Of a stretch of 64,000 nt of DNA, positions 27,600 through 35,755 are shown one piece after another. Numbering within the stretch: position 1 is the first letter of the stretch; the number at the start of each line of letters is the position of its first letter. The DNA is from Acinetobacter puyangensis (GTDB lineage Bacteria; Pseudomonadota; Gammaproteobacteria; Pseudomonadales; Moraxellaceae), in the NCBI RefSeq assembly GCF_900096995.1, contig NZ_OANT01000003.1, positions 248,001 through 312,000 of the forward strand, read 5' to 3'. The notes beneath the pieces were generated by a model, which was not told the origin of the DNA, made no database searches, and saw only the letters and a program-made list of their open reading frames with translations. The position numbers were made by a program, and so were the translations under genes.

Positions 27600-28375
27600 A
27601 TGCAATAGCTTTGCTTGGACGGCGAGTGATTGAGAGAGTCCAGGGCATTGGTATGGCGACCCTCATGTTATTGCAAGTTTTTCTTTCAGTACCAACATGG
27701 CAAGGGGTGCGTTTGTTTATTTATCAAATGTATCGCGTTGGCGTGATGTCTTTGCTGATCATCAGCGTCTCCGGATTGTTTATTGGTGGTGTGCTAGGCT
27801 TGCAGATGTACAGTATTCTGGTGAATTTTGGTAGTGAAGCAATGTTAGGTACAGCTGTTGCCTTGACCTTGTTGCGAGAACTTGCACCCGTGGTTGCTGC
27901 GTTATTATTTGCAGGTCGGGCTGGTTCAGCACTGACCGCAGAAATTGGATCGATGAAACAAAGCGAGCAACTTGCCAGTATGGAAATGATTGGTGTTGAT
28001 CCATTAAAGCAAATCATTTCACCACGGTTATGGGCGGGTATTGTCAGTTTACCGATGCTCTCCGTAGTCTTTGCGGCGGTAGGGATTATTGGCGGTAAAT
28101 TGATAGGCGTCGATTTCTTGGGTGCGGATAGTGGTTCGTTCTGGAATAGCATGCAGGCATCCGTCGAATTTGGACAAGATGTGTTTAATGGCACCATCGT
28201 AAAAAGTATTGTCTTTGCTGTGATCTGTACATGGATTGCGGTTTATCAGGGTTATGCTTGTGAGCCTACACCTGAGGGTATTGCAACTTCTATGACGCGT
28301 ACCGTTGTGTATTCGTCTTTGTGTGTTTTGGGTTTTGATTTTGTGTTGACTGCGGTCATGTTCGGAGTGAATTAA
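27596..28375 (+). CDS. mlaE: MlaE, permease of the phospholipid transporter
   Basis: 259-aa membrane permease of the MlaE family with about five hydrophobic segments and the family block ALLFAGRAGSALTAEIGSMKQSEQLASMEMIGVDP. It forms the channel core of the MlaFEDB complex. Start overlaps mlaF by 4 nt; the mlaD start follows immediately. Confidence 0.95.
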   Translation: MNAIALLGRRVIERVQGIGMATLMLLQVFLSVPTWQGVRLFIYQMYRVGVMSLLIISVSGLFIGGVLGLQMYSILVNFGSEAMLGTAVALTLLRELAPVVAALLFAGRAGSALTAEIGSMKQSEQLASMEMIGVDPLKQIISPRLWAGIVSLPMLSVVFAAVGIIGGKLIGVDFLGADSGSFWNSMQASVEFGQDVFNGTIVKSIVFAVICTWIAVYQGYACEPTPEGIATSMTRTVVYSSLCVLGFDFVLTAVMFGVN

Positions 28376-29077
28376 ATGAAATCGCGTACAGTTGAGCTGG
28401 CCGTTGGCATATTTGTAATTCTATTTGCAGCGGCATTATTTTTGCTGGCAATGCGTGTCAGTGGTTTGGCTGGTAGTAATTTAGGCGAAACCTATACTTT
28501 AACTGCCAAGTTTGACAACATTAGTGGTTTAAAAGAGCGTGCAAAAGTGACGATTAGTGGGGTCAAGGTTGGACAAGTGCAAAAAATTGCGTTTGATCCG
28601 ATGGTTGATCGTGCCATTGTGACTATTGCCATGGATAAAAAACTCACCACTTTTACTCCAGAGCAATTAAAGCAGGTGGAAAAAAATGCGCTTGAGGATT
28701 TGAAATACAGCTATGAGTATGAGCAGGCCGATGCTGCACAACAAAAAGCTATGGAAAAGCAACTCATTGATAACATGAAACACATCACCACCATTGATGA
28801 AGATGCTTATATAAAAGTCGCAACCAATGGCATTATTGGTGAAAAATATTTAAAGGTTGAGCCAGGTGGTGCGTTTACTTATATTGCTCAGGGTGGCAGT
28901 TTTCCAGACACCCAGACGCAGGGTACAGTGGAAATTGAAGATCTAGTGAATAAGTTTATTACCAATAGCTCGACCTCACAAAATACCAGTCAGGCGGCAG
29001 AGCAACAACCGGCTTCAAGCCCAGCGACGACTGCATCACAACAATCAAGTGATGATGCTGCATTATTTAAAGAATGA
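28376..29077 (+). CDS. mlaD: MlaD, MCE-domain subunit
   Basis: 233-aa inner-membrane-anchored periplasmic protein. N-terminal helix VELAVGIFVILFAAALFLLAM, then the MCE domain (YTLTAKFDNISGLKERAKVTISGVKVGQV, GIIGEKYLKVEPG). It forms the hexameric lipid-conducting ring of the Mla complex. A long helical insertion (about 95-125) and a Ser/Gln-rich C-terminal tail are longer than in E. coli MlaD (about 183 aa). Confidence 0.93.
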   Translation: MKSRTVELAVGIFVILFAAALFLLAMRVSGLAGSNLGETYTLTAKFDNISGLKERAKVTISGVKVGQVQKIAFDPMVDRAIVTIAMDKKLTTFTPEQLKQVEKNALEDLKYSYEYEQADAAQQKAMEKQLIDNMKHITTIDEDAYIKVATNGIIGEKYLKVEPGGAFTYIAQGGSFPDTQTQGTVEIEDLVNKFITNSSTSQNTSQAAEQQPASSPATTASQQSSDDAALFKE

Positions 29078-29090
29078 TAGGAGACACAGT

Positions 29091-29717
29091 ATGACAGCCA
29101 TGAACAAAGTATTACTTGCGACGGCAGTAACAAGTATGTTGGCTAGCTCATTGACTTTTGCTGCGCCTAAAGAAGCGCCACCGGATTTTGTCAAACGTAT
29201 TTCAGACCAAATGATTGCACAACTGAAGCAAAATAAAGGTCAGCTACAAAATTCTACGGTCATCAATAAACTGGTTTCACAGAATATTGAGCCTTATGTG
29301 GATGAACAAGGTTTTTCACGCTTGGTGATGGGGCAGTATTATTCCAACCAATATACAACGCCTGCACAACGTGGACAATTTACCAAAAATTTCCGTGACA
29401 GTATTATCAAAACCTACGCAAAAGGTTTGGCACAATACAGTAATGAAGGCTATACCTTGCGCCCTTATAGAGATACAGGCTCGCAATATCCAGTGGTCAT
29501 GATGGATTTTAAAGCGACCAATGGTAATAAAATTCCAGTTGGATTCCAGTTGGTGGATAAAAACAACCAATGGAAAATCCGTAATATCAATGTAAGTGGT
29601 ATCGACCTTGCCCTGACTTTCCGTGATCAGTTTAAATCAACGGTACAGCAAAACGGTGGCAACATTGATAAAGCCATTGCTAGCTTTAAACCTGATGCGG
29701 ATGTCGCTAAAAAATAA
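29091..29717 (+). CDS. mlaC: MlaC, periplasmic phospholipid carrier
   Basis: 208-aa exported protein with a signal peptide (VLLATAVTSMLASSLTFA) and the MlaC/Ttg2 pattern (FVKRISDQMIAQLKQNKGQ, VMGQYYSNQYTTPAQRGQF, WKIRNINVSGIDLALTFRDQF). It ferries phospholipid across the periplasm between MlaA-OmpC and MlaFEDB. The frame is open from 29049 inside mlaD; AGGAG 7 nt before 29091 fixes the start. E. coli MlaC is about 211 aa. Confidence 0.93.
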   Translation: MTAMNKVLLATAVTSMLASSLTFAAPKEAPPDFVKRISDQMIAQLKQNKGQLQNSTVINKLVSQNIEPYVDEQGFSRLVMGQYYSNQYTTPAQRGQFTKNFRDSIIKTYAKGLAQYSNEGYTLRPYRDTGSQYPVVMMDFKATNGNKIPVGFQLVDKNNQWKIRNINVSGIDLALTFRDQFKSTVQQNGGNIDKAIASFKPDADVAKK

Positions 29718-29727
29718 GGATATAACG

Positions 29728-30018
29728 ATGACAGCTGTTGAATTTAAAAATAATCAGCTTTATCTGAATGGTCAGGTTGATTTTGACAATGCGCAGCAAA
29801 TTTATCAGCAAGGACTTGTGCAACTCAAACAACAGCAGTCTTGGCCTATACAGGTAAATCTGTCTAATTTAAAGCATGGTAATACACTGGTTTTAGCCAT
29901 TTTCATTCAATGGTTAAGAGCATCCCCAAGCATGCAAAGTCTGAAATTAACAGCGGTACCCGAAAAAATGAGAGGCATTATCCGCGCTAGTAATTTACAG
30001 CAATTATTAGAAGCTTAG
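29728..30018 (+). CDS. mlaB: MlaB, STAS-domain subunit
   Basis: 96-aa STAS-domain protein, the small cytoplasmic subunit that stabilises MlaF in the Mla transporter. Pattern: LYLNGQVDFDNAQQIYQQG, IQVNLSNLKHGNTLVLAIFIQW. The ORF is open from 29623 within mlaC; AAGGA before the ATG at 29728 gives the normal start 10 nt after the mlaC stop. Last gene of mlaFEDCB. Confidence 0.88.
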   Translation: MTAVEFKNNQLYLNGQVDFDNAQQIYQQGLVQLKQQQSWPIQVNLSNLKHGNTLVLAIFIQWLRASPSMQSLKLTAVPEKMRGIIRASNLQQLLEA

Positions 30019-30031
30019 TTTTCTTTGTAAT

Positions 30032-30064
30032 AAAAAAGCGAACTCTAATCTGTTCGCTTTTTTT
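30032..30064. terminator. terminator between mlaB and ponA
   Basis: AAAAAAGCGAAC / GTTCGCTTTTTT stem with an 8-nt loop, A and T runs on opposite sides. Works for both convergent operons. Confidence 0.9.
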
Positions 30065-30075
30065 ATATCTTGAGA

Positions 30076-32682
30076 TTAGAAAATACTATTAGGATGGACC
30101 TGCTCGGTATTATTGCCAGCATTCTGCTTGTTTTGCGGTGTCGCTTGGTTGATAGCTGGCGGTGTTGCACTATCCGGTATCAGAATTTCTTCACCGGGTA
30201 AATCGGAGAAATCATGATCACGTAGGTTATTCTGTGGATTGCTAATTGTTGGTGGACGATAGATCGGACGTGCAACTGGCGGTGTTTCTTTTTGCTGACG
30301 TAAATAGTCTTCATCGACCAAGCTGTTGTCCATCGTTTGTTGATCAATGGTTTTGTTTCCATTTTGATCTAGTTTTACCCAAGCCAGCGGTTGGTTTTTG
30401 AGTGCGCCTCCCATAAAGTCTGTCCAGATTGGCAGTGCTGCCACACCACCATATTCACGTCGACCTAAGGTACTTGGTGCATCAAAGCCTACCCATGCCA
30501 CAGCAACCAAATTACCATTAAAACCGGCAAACCATGCATCTTTTGCATCATTGGTGGTTCCTGTTTTTCCGCCTAGATCGCTACGACCCAGTTTTAACGC
30601 TGCACGGCCTGTACCGTGTTGAATCACATCACGTAAAATATTTGCCATATCATAGGCAGAACTTGATTTTAAAATACGTTGTGCTTTGCGATATTGTCCG
30701 GAAATTTTTGCATCGGGATTTTGATCAGCATTTGAATTGACGTTTTGGTCATTGTTAGCTTGCGCAACAATGGTATTGTCTGCATTATTATTGGTCAGTA
30801 GCGTGACATTCTCATCATCTTGTGGATCTGTCTCGACATCTGCTTGCTGTGTGATGTTTTTTTCCTGTTCGATTACACAGCTAATACATGCGTAGGCAGG
30901 GTTTGCCTTGAAAATGGTTTGTCCAAAAGCATCATTAATATGATCGATAAAATAGGGTTGTACCCGATATCCGCCATTGGCAAAGGTAGCATAGCCAGTG
31001 GCCATCTGGATCGGTAATACCTGTGGTGTCCCTAAGGCAATGGTATAATTCCTTGGAATTTGATCTTCATGTAAGCCCATATCCATAAAGAATTGACGGG
31101 TACGTTCAATGCCTACATTCTGTAAAATTCTGACTGAAACCGTATTACGGGATAAATATAGTGCGCGGCGTAAAGGGATCATACCCAAATAACGTCCGTC
31201 AGAGTTTCTGGGTGACCATTTGCCAATCGTGATGGGCGCATCACTGAGCATGGTATAGGGTGTCATACCACGTTCTAATGCGAGCGCATAAACAAAAGGT
31301 TTAATCGTAGAACCCGGTTGACGCCAGCCTTGAACAGCACGATTGAATTTTGATTGGTAGAAATTGAAACCACCGGCAATGGCTTCAAGCGCACCACTAT
31401 TGGGATTTAGGGCGATTAATTGGCCCTGTACTTTTGGCACTTGAACCAAGCTCCAGCTGGTTTTATCAGCATTGGGTCGGACACGAACAATATCATTGAC
31501 TTTAACAATTTGTGAAGCCCGGCTTGCAGCGGGGCCCGGATTATTGGCATTTCTATATAATCTGACCCAGTTCATCCCAGACCATGGAATAGTGACTGTT
31601 GATCCGTCTTTGAGTTCTGCTTCGAAACTACTTTGATTGACTTTAATCACTTTGGCGGGCCACATATTGGCAAAAGTAATAAAGTCCTTTAACGGTTTGT
31701 CGTGTGCTTCTGCCCCTCGCCAGCCATGACGACGATCATAAGCTTCCAGACCAGAACGTACAGCTTCTTCTGCGAGTTCCTGACGATGACTATCCACTGT
31801 GGTATAGACTTGAAAACCGGAATTGATGACTTGTGGCCCAAATTGGCTTACCAGTTCTTTTCGTACCAGCTCTGCGAGGTAGGGGTATTTTTCTTGAATT
31901 TTACGGTTATAGAGTTTTAATTGGATTGGTTCGGCAATCGCCTGTTCATATTGTTGTTGTTCAATGTAGCCCAATTGCAGCATTCGGCCAAGAATCCAGT
32001 TGCGGCGTTCTAATGCGCGTTCTGGATTGGCGACGGGATTATATTTTGATGGTGCTTTAGGTAGACCTGCAATCATGGCCTTTTCGGCCAGTGTTAGTTG
32101 GCTTAGGGTTTTATTATAATAAATTTGTGCAGCTGCCTGAATGCCATAGGCATTTTTACCTAAAAAGATCTTATTGACATATAGGGTTAAAATTTCCTCT
32201 TTGCTTAGGTTTTCTTCTATTTTTCGTGCAAGAAAAATTTCAGTCAGTTTACGTCTTAAAGTACGTTCAGGGGTGAGGTAATAGTTTTTTGCGACTTGCA
32301 TGGTGATGGTTGAGCCACCTGTCTGTGCAGCACCGCTGACAGTTTCTGTAATGGCACGGCCTAAACCTTTAAAACTTACACCGCTATGCTCAAAAAAAGA
32401 TGAATCTTCGGCCGCTAAAAAAGCATGAATCAAATCGGGTGGGATATTTTGATATTGTACCGGCATGGACAGACGATCACCAAATTCGGCGATGAGTAAT
32501 TGATCTTTGGTGAAGATCTGTAATGGTTTTTCTAAGGGTGCCTTTTGCAGGCTATTCATGCTGGGCAAAGACGGCGCGATATATAAATACATGCCATAAA
32601 ATGCCATGGGAACAGATAATAATCCTAAAATTATAATTGAAAAAATCGGATGAATCTGTCCATGAGATGATAGCTTTTTCAT
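30076..32682 (-). CDS. ponA: penicillin-binding protein 1A
   Basis: 868-aa bifunctional class A PBP. It has an N-terminal membrane anchor (IFSIIILGLLSVPMAFYGMYLY) and a glycosyltransferase domain (AAEDSSFFEHSGV, GGSTITMQVAKNYYL, EEILTLYVNKIFLGKNAYGI). The transpeptidase domain has the active-site Ser in PGSTIKPFVYALAL, SRNTVS and KTGTTND. It polymerises and cross-links peptidoglycan. The tail has a Gln/Asn-rich insertion and a Pro-rich end. Divergent from pilM with about 150 bp between starts, the usual Acinetobacter/Pseudomonas arrangement. Confidence 0.95.
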   Translation of the reverse strand: MKKLSSHGQIHPIFSIIILGLLSVPMAFYGMYLYIAPSLPSMNSLQKAPLEKPLQIFTKDQLLIAEFGDRLSMPVQYQNIPPDLIHAFLAAEDSSFFEHSGVSFKGLGRAITETVSGAAQTGGSTITMQVAKNYYLTPERTLRRKLTEIFLARKIEENLSKEEILTLYVNKIFLGKNAYGIQAAAQIYYNKTLSQLTLAEKAMIAGLPKAPSKYNPVANPERALERRNWILGRMLQLGYIEQQQYEQAIAEPIQLKLYNRKIQEKYPYLAELVRKELVSQFGPQVINSGFQVYTTVDSHRQELAEEAVRSGLEAYDRRHGWRGAEAHDKPLKDFITFANMWPAKVIKVNQSSFEAELKDGSTVTIPWSGMNWVRLYRNANNPGPAASRASQIVKVNDIVRVRPNADKTSWSLVQVPKVQGQLIALNPNSGALEAIAGGFNFYQSKFNRAVQGWRQPGSTIKPFVYALALERGMTPYTMLSDAPITIGKWSPRNSDGRYLGMIPLRRALYLSRNTVSVRILQNVGIERTRQFFMDMGLHEDQIPRNYTIALGTPQVLPIQMATGYATFANGGYRVQPYFIDHINDAFGQTIFKANPAYACISCVIEQEKNITQQADVETDPQDDENVTLLTNNNADNTIVAQANNDQNVNSNADQNPDAKISGQYRKAQRILKSSSAYDMANILRDVIQHGTGRAALKLGRSDLGGKTGTTNDAKDAWFAGFNGNLVAVAWVGFDAPSTLGRREYGGVAALPIWTDFMGGALKNQPLAWVKLDQNGNKTIDQQTMDNSLVDEDYLRQQKETPPVARPIYRPPTISNPQNNLRDHDFSDLPGEEILIPDSATPPAINQATPQNKQNAGNNTEQVHPNSIF

Positions 32683-32838
32683 AATAACTGGGTTTTAATA
32701 AGCACGATGTGTAGTGAAATTGGAAAGTACCTGTAAGTATAGCGATAAGCTATGCAGATTGTTAGCAATAAAATGCTGCGAAGATAAAAAATGGTGCAGA
32801 TTCCATATTTCTCAGGGGATAAAAATAGGAAACGCATA

Positions 32839-33897
32839 GTGCTTAAATTAAATTCTAAAGCATCTAAGGGTGTTGTGGGTATAGATATTAGTTCTACTTC
32901 TGTAAAGTTAATACAACTTAGTGAAAAAAATGGCAAGTTTCAGGTTGAAGCATACGGGGTGTTGCCATTGGCGGAAAATGATGTAATGGATAAAACCATT
33001 ATGCAGCCTGAAAATGTAGGGGAGGTTTTGGAGCGAACCTATAATTTGGCAAATCCGAGTCTTAAGCAAACAGCTGTTGCTGTGCCTACGATTTCAGCCA
33101 TCACTAAAATTATTGAAATGGATGCAGACATGAATGATGATGAACGTGAAGTTCAGATTCGTATGGATGCAGAACAATATATTCCATATCCTTTGGATGA
33201 AGTCAGCCTGGATTTTGAAATTTTAAGGCGCAATACGCGCAATCCAAACAAAGTGGATGTCCTGCTGGTTGCAACACGGACCGAAAATGTCGAAAAACGG
33301 GTGGAAGTGGTTGAACTGGCTGGACTAAAAGCAAAAATTGTTGATGTTGAGTCTTATGCATTGGAGCGTTCTTACGCCTTGCTTGCAGACAGTTTGCCCA
33401 TGGGCGCAAATTTAGTTGGTGTATTGGATATTGGCCATACACAAACTACACTTACTGTCCTAGACCGTGGCAAGGTGATCTATAGTCGGGAGCAAAGCTT
33501 TGGTGGAAAACAACTGACGCAGGAAGTTCAGCAACGTTATGGTCTGTCTTATGCAGAAGCAGGTTTTGCTAAAAAAGAACGTAATCTACCCGATGATTAT
33601 GAAACTGAAATTCTTTATCCCTTTATGGACGCTTTGGCACAACAAGCTGCCCGATCATTACAATTTTTCTTTTCTTCTTCACAATACTCAGAGATTGATC
33701 ATTTGTTATTGGCAGGGGGCGGTGCGAATATTCAGGGTTTACCCAAATTATTGCAAAATAATTTAGGCTATCGTGTCACAGTGGCAAACCCCTTCTTGCG
33801 CATGAGCTATGCGCCACAGGTAGATTTGAAAAAACTAGAAAAAGATGCTTCGTCTTTATTGGTGGCATGTGGGCTGGCATTAAGGAGTTTTGACTGA
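32839..33897 (+). CDS. pilM: PilM, type IV pilus inner-membrane platform protein
   Basis: 352-aa actin-like cytoplasmic protein that binds the PilN N-terminus. VVGIDISSTSVKLIQLS (phosphate-1 region), LVGVLDIGHTQTTLTVLDRG and LLLAGGGANIQGLP match the family. The ORF opens at 32791, but the GTG at 32839 (AGGA 8 nt upstream) gives the family's N-terminus LKLNSKASKGVVGIDIS. It is the first gene of pilMNOPQ, each start touching or overlapping the previous stop, so the pilus assembly proteins are co-translated. Confidence 0.93.
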   Translation: MLKLNSKASKGVVGIDISSTSVKLIQLSEKNGKFQVEAYGVLPLAENDVMDKTIMQPENVGEVLERTYNLANPSLKQTAVAVPTISAITKIIEMDADMNDDEREVQIRMDAEQYIPYPLDEVSLDFEILRRNTRNPNKVDVLLVATRTENVEKRVEVVELAGLKAKIVDVESYALERSYALLADSLPMGANLVGVLDIGHTQTTLTVLDRGKVIYSREQSFGGKQLTQEVQQRYGLSYAEAGFAKKERNLPDDYETEILYPFMDALAQQAARSLQFFFSSSQYSEIDHLLLAGGGANIQGLPKLLQNNLGYRVTVANPFLRMSYAPQVDLKKLEKDASSLLVACGLALRSFD

Positions 33898-34517
33898 TGG
33901 CGAAAATAAATTTATTGCCTTGGCGTGAAGAACGTCGAGCACAACGCAGAAAAGAATTTATCGCTGTCAGTACTGGCGTGGTGATATTAGGGATTATTTT
34001 ATCAGCATTAATCTGGATGTCTTATAATCATCAACTTGATGAGCAAAATGCTGCAAATGAAAGTATCGTGAGGGAAAACCAGAAACTTAATCAACAGCTT
34101 AAAGCGCTTGATGGTTTGCAAGTACGTCGTGATGAAATTGTGGAACGTATGAAACTGATTCAGGATCTACAAGGTGTAAGACCTGTGATTGTGCATATAT
34201 TTGATGAAATCTCAAAATTAACCCCACAAAATATGTATTTAACTGGTTTTTCAAGACAGGGCGATAAATTTTCGATTAGCGGAAAAGCTTTGGATCCAAA
34301 TGTGGTTTCAGATTTTTTAAGAAATCTTGGTGGGTCACCATGGTTTAGAAATGCCTTTATGAATTCTTTTATTGCAGGTGAAATCAAGCCGCAGCAACAG
34401 GGTGCAGTCGCACCTCGTGTAGAAGATGCTTATGGTACCTTTTTGGTGACAGTAGATATGGGGGATATGAGTACCATTCTTGTCGCACCGCAGAAAAATG
34501 ACGAGGTGGCACCATGA
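33897..34517 (+). CDS. pilN: PilN
   Basis: 206-aa inner-membrane protein with the diagnostic N-terminus MAKINLLPWREERRAQRRKE (the INLLPWR PilM-binding motif). One transmembrane helix (VSTGVVILGIILSALIWMSY), a coiled-coil and a periplasmic ferredoxin-like domain follow. Start overlaps the pilM stop by one base. Confidence 0.95.
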   Translation: MAKINLLPWREERRAQRRKEFIAVSTGVVILGIILSALIWMSYNHQLDEQNAANESIVRENQKLNQQLKALDGLQVRRDEIVERMKLIQDLQGVRPVIVHIFDEISKLTPQNMYLTGFSRQGDKFSISGKALDPNVVSDFLRNLGGSPWFRNAFMNSFIAGEIKPQQQGAVAPRVEDAYGTFLVTVDMGDMSTILVAPQKNDEVAP

Positions 34518-35206
34518 GTATGGAAGATATGGATCAAATTGATCAGGCAGAAGGAAAAGCCAAAAAAGGCTTTTCTTTTGAACGCTATGTTCAGCAGTTA
34601 CAACAAATGGATATGGAAAACATTGGTGCTTGGCCAGCTTCAGTCAAGTTTACCATGTATGTATTTATCCTTGTTCTGATCTGTGTGTTGGCTTATTTTG
34701 TTCTTATTCGTGGGGTACAGGATAGGATTTCGCAAGCGGAAGCACAGCAGCAGAATTTATTAAATGAATTTCGTGATAAAAATTCCAAGTTGAGAAACTT
34801 GCAGCAATATCAGGCACAAGTGCAATTAATGGAGGTCCAATTCAATCAGCAACTGGATCAATTGCCAAAGGAAACTGAAATTCCTGATCTGGTTGAAGAT
34901 ATTAATATGGCCGGTGTTTCTTCGGGGCTTGAATTTAAAAATATCCAGTTATTGCCAGAAGTAAAACAGGAGATTTTTATCGAACAGCCGATTGATATTT
35001 CGGTATCGGGGCATTATCACAGTATGGGCGGTTTTGTCAGTGCGATTGCGGCTCTGCCACGTATTGTTACTTTACATGATTTTGATATCAAGGCTGAAGA
35101 GGTAAAAGGCAGTGAAGTGCCCAAGCTTTTGATGAATGTAAAGGCAAAAACCTATCGCTATATGACTGAAAATGATAAAAATAAACTTGAGGAGAGTAAG
35201 AAATGA
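34514..35206 (+). CDS. pilO: PilO
   Basis: 230-aa partner of PilN in the type IV pilus alignment complex. One transmembrane helix (FTMYVFILVLICVLAYFVLI) precedes a Gln-rich coiled-coil and a periplasmic domain (YHSMGGFVSAIAALPRIVTLHDFDI). Overlaps pilN by 4 nt and pilP by 4 nt. Confidence 0.95.
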   Translation: MSMEDMDQIDQAEGKAKKGFSFERYVQQLQQMDMENIGAWPASVKFTMYVFILVLICVLAYFVLIRGVQDRISQAEAQQQNLLNEFRDKNSKLRNLQQYQAQVQLMEVQFNQQLDQLPKETEIPDLVEDINMAGVSSGLEFKNIQLLPEVKQEIFIEQPIDISVSGHYHSMGGFVSAIAALPRIVTLHDFDIKAEEVKGSEVPKLLMNVKAKTYRYMTENDKNKLEESKK

Positions 35207-35742
35207 TAGATAAAGCTCGCCTCAGTCAGGTTGTTTTATTTGGGCTGGCTGCATTGATATTAGGTGGATGTGAATCACGTACAGAAAATGCAATGATCAA
35301 GATGCAGGAAATTCGCAATCAACCGCCTTTACCGGTTGAACCGCCACCTACATTTACGCCAGTCCCTAATTATATTTATAGCAGTTTTCAGCTAAAAAGT
35401 CCTTTTGTACCTACCAGTATTGCAAATGAGTTGAGGATTATGTCGGGTAAACGTGTTTATCCGAATCTCGCCCGTCCTTTACAGCCGCTTGAAAGTTATG
35501 CTTTGGAAGAGTTGTTGATGAAAGGTACCATGCGTGGTGCCTCCGGTAATATCATTGCTTTGGTAAGGACGCCTGATGGCGAAATTGAGCAGGTACAAAA
35601 GGGCAATTATATGGGTAAAAACCATGGCAGAATTGTAGGGATTACAGCAAATGAAATTTCCTTAATTGAGGTTGTGCCAGATGGTCAGGATGGGTTTATT
35701 GAACGTCCACGTAATCTGGTTCTATATGGCAATGCTCAATAG
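35203..35742 (+). CDS. pilP: PilP lipoprotein
   Basis: 179-aa lipoprotein (signal with lipobox LGGC at about residues 21-24). It links the PilNO complex to the PilQ secretin. The C-terminal HR domain is visible (LKGTMRG-type: EELLMKGTMRGASGNIIALVRTPDGEI, VQKGNYMGKNHGRIVGIT). Overlaps pilO by 4 nt. Confidence 0.94.
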   Translation: MIDKARLSQVVLFGLAALILGGCESRTENAMIKMQEIRNQPPLPVEPPPTFTPVPNYIYSSFQLKSPFVPTSIANELRIMSGKRVYPNLARPLQPLESYALEELLMKGTMRGASGNIIALVRTPDGEIEQVQKGNYMGKNHGRIVGITANEISLIEVVPDGQDGFIERPRNLVLYGNAQ

Positions 35743-35755
35743 TAGGAAGAATACA

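Noticed and set aside
27724-28197. 157-codon minus-strand ORF inside mlaE
   Set aside because: Antisense shadow of a well-supported gene.
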